The notes below the pieces were generated by a model. The model saw only the letters and a list, made by a program, of their open reading frames with translations. It ran no database searches and was not told the DNA's origin. Shown piece by piece: positions 58,704 to 64,000 of a stretch of 64,000 nt of DNA; position 1 is the first letter of the stretch; every line of letters begins with the position of its first letter. Source of the stretch: Aliidiomarina iranensis (GTDB lineage Bacteria > Pseudomonadota > Gammaproteobacteria > Enterobacterales > Alteromonadaceae); assembly GCF_003987135.1 (NCBI RefSeq), contig NZ_PIPJ01000002.1, positions 248,001-312,000 of the forward strand, in the 5' to 3' direction. Made by a program: the position numbers and the translations under genes.

Positions 58704-59429
58704 ATGAGCTACCTTTTGGATTTAGAAGGCACGCCAAAGGATTTCTCATTTCCTGATACTAGCCTTGCTCTAAAAGATCCTGATGGCTTACTTGCGGTTG
58801 GTGGCTGTTTATCGGTAGAACGTTTATACAACGCCTACAAAAATGGCATCTTTCCTTGGTACAGCGAGGATGACCCCATTCTTTGGTGGAGTCCAAGTGA
58901 ACGTGCAGTTATCTTCCCTGACGATCTCTATGTGAACCGCAGTTTGCGAAAATTTTTTCGCAAAAACCCCTATCGCGTTACCTTAAACTCAGCTTTTCAG
59001 CGGGTAATTCAAGCCTGTGCCTACATCCCGCGTGGCCCGGGTAATGGCACCTGGATCACAGAAGAAATGATTTCAGCATATGTGGCCCTGCATCATGCAG
59101 GTTACGCGCATTCCATCGAGATTTGGCAGGATGAAGCACTGGTGGGTGGTTTATATGGTGTTTTGATTGGGCAAATATTTTGCGGTGAAAGTATGTTTAG
59201 CGCTGAGCCTAACGCATCGAAGCTGGCATTGGTGGCACTGCGAAATCATTTTCAACCGGCGGGTTTAACCCTCATTGATTGCCAACTGGAAAATCAACAC
59301 CTAATTAATATGGGTGCAATCAGTATTACTCGTGAGGCCTTTATTAAAAAATTGAAGCTCTCGCAATCGCCCATTGCCAAGAAGTTTTTACAAGCAACTG
59401 AATTGAATCCCTTAGATGTTGGCAATTAG
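58704..59429 (+). CDS. aat: Leucyl/phenylalanyl-tRNA-protein transferase
   Basis: The 241-residue protein has the Aat signatures PDGLLAVGGCLSVERL, YKNGIFPWYSEDDPILWWSPSERAVIFPDD, and CGESMFSAEPNASKLAL. It adds Leu or Phe to proteins with N-terminal Lys or Arg, creating N-degrons for ClpS-ClpAP, which are encoded a few hundred bases away. AAT usually precedes ate or infA; here infA follows. Confidence 0.97.
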   Translation: MSYLLDLEGTPKDFSFPDTSLALKDPDGLLAVGGCLSVERLYNAYKNGIFPWYSEDDPILWWSPSERAVIFPDDLYVNRSLRKFFRKNPYRVTLNSAFQRVIQACAYIPRGPGNGTWITEEMISAYVALHHAGYAHSIEIWQDEALVGGLYGVLIGQIFCGESMFSAEPNASKLALVALRNHFQPAGLTLIDCQLENQHLINMGAISITREAFIKKLKLSQSPIAKKFLQATELNPLDVGN

Positions 59430-59461
59430 AAGAAAAAAGCGGTAAAATCCCTCGCGCTTAA

Positions 59462-59734
<273 letters not shown>

Positions 59735-59836
59735 TATGGGTATGAGTGCTTAACAAGTACTATCGCAAAATAACAGCTGCGTAAGCCGAACAAGTACTTA
59801 GCATCAACACGATACGTGTTACTGCAGATAACATAG

Positions 59837-59867
59837 AAAAACCCAGCTTGAATCGCTGGGTTTTTTA
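59837..59867 (+). terminator. Intrinsic terminator after infA
   Basis: The stem AACCCAGC with GCTGGGTT has a short loop (TTGAATC) and is followed by TTTTT. It lies about 105 bases after infA. Confidence 0.85.
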
Positions 59868-59909
59868 CGTTGGTAACAAGCTAATATCGCTAAAACAAGA
59901 ACATTGAAG

Positions 59910-59947
59910 AAAAAGCACTTAAGCAAAAGCGCCTTACTCTAAGTGCT
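59910..59947 (-). terminator. Intrinsic terminator after clpA
   Basis: An 8-bp stem (AGCACTTA with TAAGTGCT) with an 18-base loop is followed on the minus strand by TTTTCTTC. It lies 18 bases beyond the clpA stop. Confidence 0.6.
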
Positions 59948-59964
59948 CAATTAAAAACAGAGCA

Positions 59965-62229
59965 TTAAGATGGCACTGCTTGGCTCGCGTTATCGTAAAC
60001 AAATGCAAGCGCATCGCCCGTATCATTTAATTTAGCCACCACATTACCACCGTGATTTAATTGGCCAAACAATATTTCATTCGCTAAAGGCTTTTTCAAA
60101 TGCTCTTGAATGATACGTGTCATCGGCCTAGCGCCCATGGCGCGATCATAACCTTTATCCGCTAACCACTCCAAGGCACTTTGCTCTACAGCTAATGAAA
60201 CACCCTTCTTATCTAACTGGGCCTGCAGTTCACAGATAAATTTATCCACAACTTGCAGAATCACTTCTGTATTCAAATGTTCGAACCAAATGATACCATC
60301 TAGTCGATTTCTGAATTCTGGCGTGAACACTTTATTAATTTCCGACATTGCATCAAACTTGTTGTCTTGTTGTTGGAAACCAATTGAGGTTTTTTCAGTT
60401 TCCCGCACACCGGCGTTCGTGGTCATCACCAATACAACATTACGGAAATCAGCTTTACGCCCATTGTTATCTGTTAAAGTGCCATTATCCATAACCTGCA
60501 ACAGAATATTGAAAATATCGCTGTGTGCTTTCTCGATTTCATCAAGCAGCACCACACTGTAGGGGTTTTTCAGCACAGCTTCCGTGAGCAAACCACCCTG
60601 CTCATAACCAACATACCCAGGAGGCGCACCAATTAAGCGGCTCACCGCATGGCGTTCCATATATTCCGACATATCAAATCGCAACAGTTCAACGCCCATA
60701 GCTTTTGCTAATTGCTGGGTTACTTCCGTTTTACCCACACCCGTGGGACCCGCAAACAAGAAAGAACCCACAGGCTGATGTTCGCCGCCTAAACCAGATC
60801 GCGATAAGCGAATCGCCGATACTAAGCTATCTATCGCTTGGTCTTGGCCAAACACCACCATTTTTAAGTTACGATCGAGTTGCTGCAACATGCTCTGATC
60901 ATTTCTGGAAACAGATTGTGCCGGTACTCGTGCTATTTTTGCGATAATCGCCTCAATATCGCCAACGCCAACTGTTTTTTTCCGTTTAGAGGGCGGCAAT
61001 AGCCGCTGGCTAGCCCCTGCTTCATCGAGTACATCGATGGCTTTATCAGGTAAGTAACGCTCATTAATATATTTTGCTGCTAATTCAGCTGCAGCACGAA
61101 TAGCAGGTTGCGTGTAGCGAATGCCATGATGAGCCTCATATTTATCACGCAGCCCCATAAGAATTCTGGTGGTGTCTTCCACCGATGGCTCGCGTACATC
61201 AATTTTCTGGAAGCGGCGAACTAACGCTCGGTCTTTCTCAAAAATATTTTTATATTCTTGATAAGTTGTTGAGCCAATACATTTAAGCTCGCCATTGGTT
61301 AACAACGGCTTGAGTAAATTTGATGCATCCATCACCCCACCTGACGCTGCTCCAGCTCCGACAATGGTGTGAATCTCATCAATAAACAATATTGCGTGTT
61401 TTTGTTTACCGAGCTCTTTTAATAAAGCTTTGAACCGCTTTTCAAAATCACCCCGATATTTTGTGCCCGCGAGGAGGCCGCCCATATCTAGGCTATAAAT
61501 TACTGCATCAGAAATCACTTCTGGTACATCTTTTTCCACTATGCGCCAGGCTAGGCCCTCAGCAATCGCGGTTTTCCCCACGCCTGCTTCACCCACTAAC
61601 AATGGGTTGTTTTTTCGCCGCCGGCACAAAATTTGTACTGAGCGTTCCAGCTCCTCATCACGGCCAATTAAAGGATCAATTTTACCAGCCTGCGCACGTG
61701 CGTTTAAATTTACGCAAAAGCGGGCTAAAAACCCCTGTTCTTGTTCTTCATTAGTTTCTGTGGCTTGCTCCTGCTGCGGCGTGTTCTCATCCTCAATACG
61801 AGAAATACCGTGAGAAATAAAGTTCACCACATCTAACCGAGTTACTTCATGTTTATTAAGCAAATATACGGCTTGTGATTCCTGCTCGCTAAAAATAGCC
61901 ACAAGAACATTAGCGCCAGTAACCTCTGAATTGCCAGATGATTGCACGTGGAAAACGGCGCGCTGCAGCACACGTTGGAAACCCAGTGTTGGCTGCGTAT
62001 CACCATCGTCGTCAACTTCATTAAACTTCGGTGTGCTGCGTTCTATGTAGGTTAGAAGCTCTTCTTTCAGCACCGCAAAATTGATTGCGCAGGCGCGCAA
62101 GGCTTCTGCAGCTTCAGGATTCTCCAATAAAGCAACCAAGAGGTGTTCAACGGTCATCAGTTCATGCTGACGATCCCGCGCAATTCGGAATGCATCATTC
62201 AACGAAATTTCGAGTGCTTTGTTCAGCAT
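59965..62229 (-). CDS. clpA: ATP-dependent Clp protease ATP-binding subunit ClpA
   Basis: The 754-residue unfoldase has the N-terminal Clp repeats (1-140), AAA1 with Walker A GEAGVGKTAI and B LFIDEIHTI, and AAA2 with Walker A GPTGVGKTEV and B VVLLDEIEKAH. The ClpP-binding IGL/IGF loop (KTSIGFQQQ) is present near residue 615. With ClpP and ClpS it degrades N-degron and SsrA-tagged proteins. It follows clpS after 22 bases. Confidence 0.97.
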   Translation of the reverse strand: MLNKALEISLNDAFRIARDRQHELMTVEHLLVALLENPEAAEALRACAINFAVLKEELLTYIERSTPKFNEVDDDGDTQPTLGFQRVLQRAVFHVQSSGNSEVTGANVLVAIFSEQESQAVYLLNKHEVTRLDVVNFISHGISRIEDENTPQQEQATETNEEQEQGFLARFCVNLNARAQAGKIDPLIGRDEELERSVQILCRRRKNNPLLVGEAGVGKTAIAEGLAWRIVEKDVPEVISDAVIYSLDMGGLLAGTKYRGDFEKRFKALLKELGKQKHAILFIDEIHTIVGAGAASGGVMDASNLLKPLLTNGELKCIGSTTYQEYKNIFEKDRALVRRFQKIDVREPSVEDTTRILMGLRDKYEAHHGIRYTQPAIRAAAELAAKYINERYLPDKAIDVLDEAGASQRLLPPSKRKKTVGVGDIEAIIAKIARVPAQSVSRNDQSMLQQLDRNLKMVVFGQDQAIDSLVSAIRLSRSGLGGEHQPVGSFLFAGPTGVGKTEVTQQLAKAMGVELLRFDMSEYMERHAVSRLIGAPPGYVGYEQGGLLTEAVLKNPYSVVLLDEIEKAHSDIFNILLQVMDNGTLTDNNGRKADFRNVVLVMTTNAGVRETEKTSIGFQQQDNKFDAMSEINKVFTPEFRNRLDGIIWFEHLNTEVILQVVDKFICELQAQLDKKGVSLAVEQSALEWLADKGYDRAMGARPMTRIIQEHLKKPLANEILFGQLNHGGNVVAKLNDTGDALAFVYDNASQAVPS

Positions 62230-62251
62230 ACTGCTCTCCTTACTTCACAAA

Positions 62252-62569
62252 TCATGCCTGCTCCATAGTGCAGAGCAGAGGATGCTGGTGCTCACGGGCA
62301 TATTGATTCACCTGTACCACCTTGGTTTCTGCAATTTCGGCAGAGTACACACCACATACGGCTTTTCCGCGCTCATGGACTTGTAACATAACTTCTGTAG
62401 CTGCTTCCGAGTTCAACCGAAAGAACTTTACGAGCACATCAATCACAAAATCCATGGGTGTGTAATCATCATTATTCAATACCACCTGGTACATAGATGG
62501 GGGCTGTAATTCAACTTTAGTAGCCTCATCCAAGTGATGTTCAGGAATGGAATCACTATATTTACTCAT
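62252..62569 (-). CDS. clpS: ATP-dependent Clp protease adaptor ClpS
   Basis: The 105-residue adaptor has an unstructured N-terminus, the N-degron-binding [15 protein letters not shown] motif near residues 32-46, and the [21 protein letters not shown] segment. It delivers proteins with N-terminal Leu, Phe, Trp or Tyr to ClpA. The upstream aat gene creates such N-termini. Confidence 0.97.
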   Translation of the reverse strand: MSKYSDSIPEHHLDEATKVELQPPSMYQVVLNNDDYTPMDFVIDVLVKFFRLNSEAATEVMLQVHERGKAVCGVYSAEIAETKVVQVNQYAREHQHPLLCTMEQA

Positions 62570-62894
62570 ACGTTTCTTGCTTATACCTTTAATATAGCTA
62601 GATTTCTGGCAGATGGTTAGCCAGGATTAAATCTTTTTCGTTAAAAAAATGTAATAAAATTCGCGTATATCGCTTGACTATTTTTTAGTCTTATCTAAAT
62701 TAACACATGGTACTGATTGCTGCTGTTTTCAAGAGCCGTGAATATTGCAGGTTATTATAACAACTAATTAGCCTCAGTTTCGCGTTTACCGCTCCAATAA
62801 AAACTGCAGCCTTTACTGCACACCCTCCTAAATAATAATAGGTGTGCCACATGCAGTAACAACAATACACAATACGTAAAAAGGAAGTAGAAGT
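62570..62894. promoter_or_regulatory. Divergent clpS-cspD intergenic region
   Basis: These 325 AT-rich bases have no gene. They hold the promoters of clpS and cspD. A 7-bp inverted repeat (GCACACC at 62818-62824 with GGTGTGC at 62841-62847) lies in the probable cspD leader about 50 bases before its ATG, which could be an RNA hairpin. AAAGGAAG is the cspD ribosome-binding site. Confidence 0.45.
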
Positions 62895-63116
62895 ATGGCT
62901 ACCGGTAAAGTCAAGTGGTTCAATAACTCAAAAGGCTTCGGATTTATTGAATCTGAAGAACGTAGCGGCGATATTTTCGCACATTATTCCACCATTCAAA
63001 TGGAAGGTTACCGCACCCTAAAGGCAGGCCAAGAAGTTGATTTTGAACTCGAAGAGGGCCCAAAAGGCCTACATGCAATTCAAATTGTGCCTCAGGGTAT
63101 TGAAAGCAAAGAGTAA
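62895..63116 (+). CDS. cspD: Cold-shock-like protein CspD
   Basis: The 73-residue cold-shock domain has RNP1 (KGFGFIES) and RNP2 (DIFAHYSTI), with HYS in place of the usual HFS as in CspD. The position divergent from clpS is the E. coli cspD arrangement. By knowledge of E. coli CspD it is a stationary-phase single-strand DNA-binding inhibitor of replication. Confidence 0.95.
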   Translation: MATGKVKWFNNSKGFGFIESEERSGDIFAHYSTIQMEGYRTLKAGQEVDFELEEGPKGLHAIQIVPQGIESKE

Positions 63117-63157
63117 CTGCCATTCATTTTAGGCACCGCTCAATGATGAAGATTGTT

Positions 63158-63187
63158 AAGGGCTGAAAAAATTTTCAGCCCTTTCAT
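63158..63187 (+). terminator. Intrinsic terminator after cspD
   Basis: A perfect stem (AAGGGCTGAAAA with TTTTCAGCCCTT) with almost no loop lies about 42 bases after cspD and may serve both converging genes. Confidence 0.8.
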
Positions 63188-63264
63188 TTTATATTCGCTC
63201 TTTCAGCACTTCGTTCTTTCAGCATTTCTTTCCTTGCTTCACGTCAGTGAAAAATATCGGCTTA

Positions 63265-64000
63265 TTAATCGTTCATACCATAATAACGCCGTAGCTGGTC
63301 GCGTAAGTTAGGCGGCGTGCCCTTAAGCGTGAGGGTATCCGTATCAACATCATAAACAACCCGTTGGCCAAGCATACTTTGATCAAAAGCCATACTTAAG
63401 CCACCGCCCTGCCCTTGAAATTTCACTAATTGCCGTAAACTACTTCGATCTGCAGGAAAGCTCTCAGGGATTTCTTTACCCTTGCTTTCACTGAATGCTT
63501 GCAAAGAAGTTGCACCTTGTTCCTGCAAACGCTCATCTAAATCCCGCATTTGCACTTGTTCGCCCCGTTGCCACTGCTCGCCACAATATTCAAATACACT
63601 TTTCCGAATATTGTTAGCATCCTCTTCCGTGATTTCAGCTTCTTTTACGAATGCTTGCACCGTATCCACAAGCTGTTTGGTACTGCTTTTGGAATTTACT
63701 CGTTCTACACAACCCAAAAAATCGAGGAAGAACTCAGCAGTTTTTCGGCCCGTTTTTCCCTTGATAAAAGAAACATAATAAAAGTCATCAGCTTTTGCTT
63801 GAAACTCGGTAAGATTGATTCGCGCCGCTAATTGCACCTTAGTTACATCCAGTTGAGCCGATTTATTTACACTCAAATCCGGCTGCACCATGACACCCTC
63901 CCGAACCGGCAAAAAGCTAACTAACAAAAAGCGTTCAGATGCTTCCTGATAATCCGCGAGCAGCAAAAAACCTGATTCTGCGAATGAATAGCGGGAAAGC
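63265..64000 (-). CDS. yejK: Nucleoid-associated protein YejK/NdpA, C-terminal part (gene runs off the right edge)
   Basis: The frame is open from the window edge; the visible 244 residues begin LSRYSFAESGFLLLADYQEAS and correspond to about the last three quarters of YejK (about 335 residues). Further family features are FYYVSFIKGKTGRKTAEFFLDFLGC and, at the end, ALTLKG-like LTLKGTPPNLRDQLRRY. By family knowledge it is a nucleoid-associated protein. The start lies outside the window. Confidence 0.9.
   Translation of the reverse strand, partial: LSRYSFAESGFLLLADYQEASERFLLVSFLPVREGVMVQPDLSVNKSAQLDVTKVQLAARINLTEFQAKADDFYYVSFIKGKTGRKTAEFFLDFLGCVERVNSKSSTKQLVDTVQAFVKEAEITEEDANNIRKSVFEYCGEQWQRGEQVQMRDLDERLQEQGATSLQAFSESKGKEIPESFPADRSSLRQLVKFQGQGGGLSMAFDQSMLGQRVVYDVDTDTLTLKGTPPNLRDQLRRYYGMND

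Noticed and set aside
59735-59964. Possible tRNA-Ser between infA and clpA, as in E. coli
   Set aside because: No cloverleaf can be drawn on either strand; the region holds only two terminators.

Overview
The window is chromosomal DNA of a gammaproteobacterium, most likely an Idiomarinaceae-like (Alteromonadales) marine species; this is inferred from gene content and order, not from a search. Several gene neighbourhoods match the Escherichia coli order: prc-proQ-msrC; uvrY-uvrC-pgsA followed by tRNA-Gly(GCC), tRNA-Cys(GCA) and tRNA-Leu(UAA) (glyW-cysT-leuZ); yccA/tusE next to tRNA-Ser(UGA); serS-rarA-lolA-ftsK-lrp-trxB; aat-infA; and clpA-clpS-cspD. The gene set is rich in peptide and amino-acid use (NAD-glutamate dehydrogenase, PepN, M14 and M61 peptidases, alanine dehydrogenase) and in Na+-coupled transport (NhaC, SNF family, AGCS), as expected for a marine proteolytic heterotroph.

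Layout. 1-11.8 kb, minus strand: the 5' part of NAD-GDH, pepN, an SNF-family transporter and NhaC antiporter pair, and a compact six-gene run from a zinc-ribbon protein through yeaC, msrC, an unknown acidic protein and proQ to prc. 12.1-27.4 kb: an AGCS symporter, M14 carboxypeptidase, long-form GAPDH, msrB, pyruvate kinase, a DUF6279-like lipoprotein, a LytS/LytTR two-component pair, M61 peptidase, M23 peptidase, a two-domain QueD homologue, and a divergent LysE exporter/LysR regulator pair.

27.5-36.8 kb: an integrated element of about 9.3 kb in the 3' end of tRNA-Leu(UAA), bounded by a 14-bp direct repeat. It encodes a P4-type tyrosine integrase, an unknown protein, an AlpA-like regulator, another small unknown, a primase-helicase, a probable small terminase, a large terminase and an HK97-fold major capsid protein, plus an outward cargo lipoprotein on the opposite strand. 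It has no recognisable portal, head protease, connector, tail or lysis genes. It looks like a phage satellite with its own packaging motor and capsid protein, and is the most interesting part of the window.

36.8-46.4 kb: tRNA-Leu, -Cys and -Gly, pgsA, uvrC, a UvrY/GacA-like regulator with a degenerate receiver, a CBS-domain protein, a small secreted protein, an RND efflux pump with its periplasmic adaptor, and tRNA-Ser. 46.8-64 kb: a YccA-like BI-1 protein, tusD-tusC-tusE (no tusB), serS, tandem crcB genes, rarA, lolA, ftsK, lrp, divergent ald, trxB, aat, infA, clpA, clpS, cspD and the C-terminal part of yejK. Intrinsic terminators mark many of the unit ends. No CRISPR array, rRNA operon or insertion sequence was seen.
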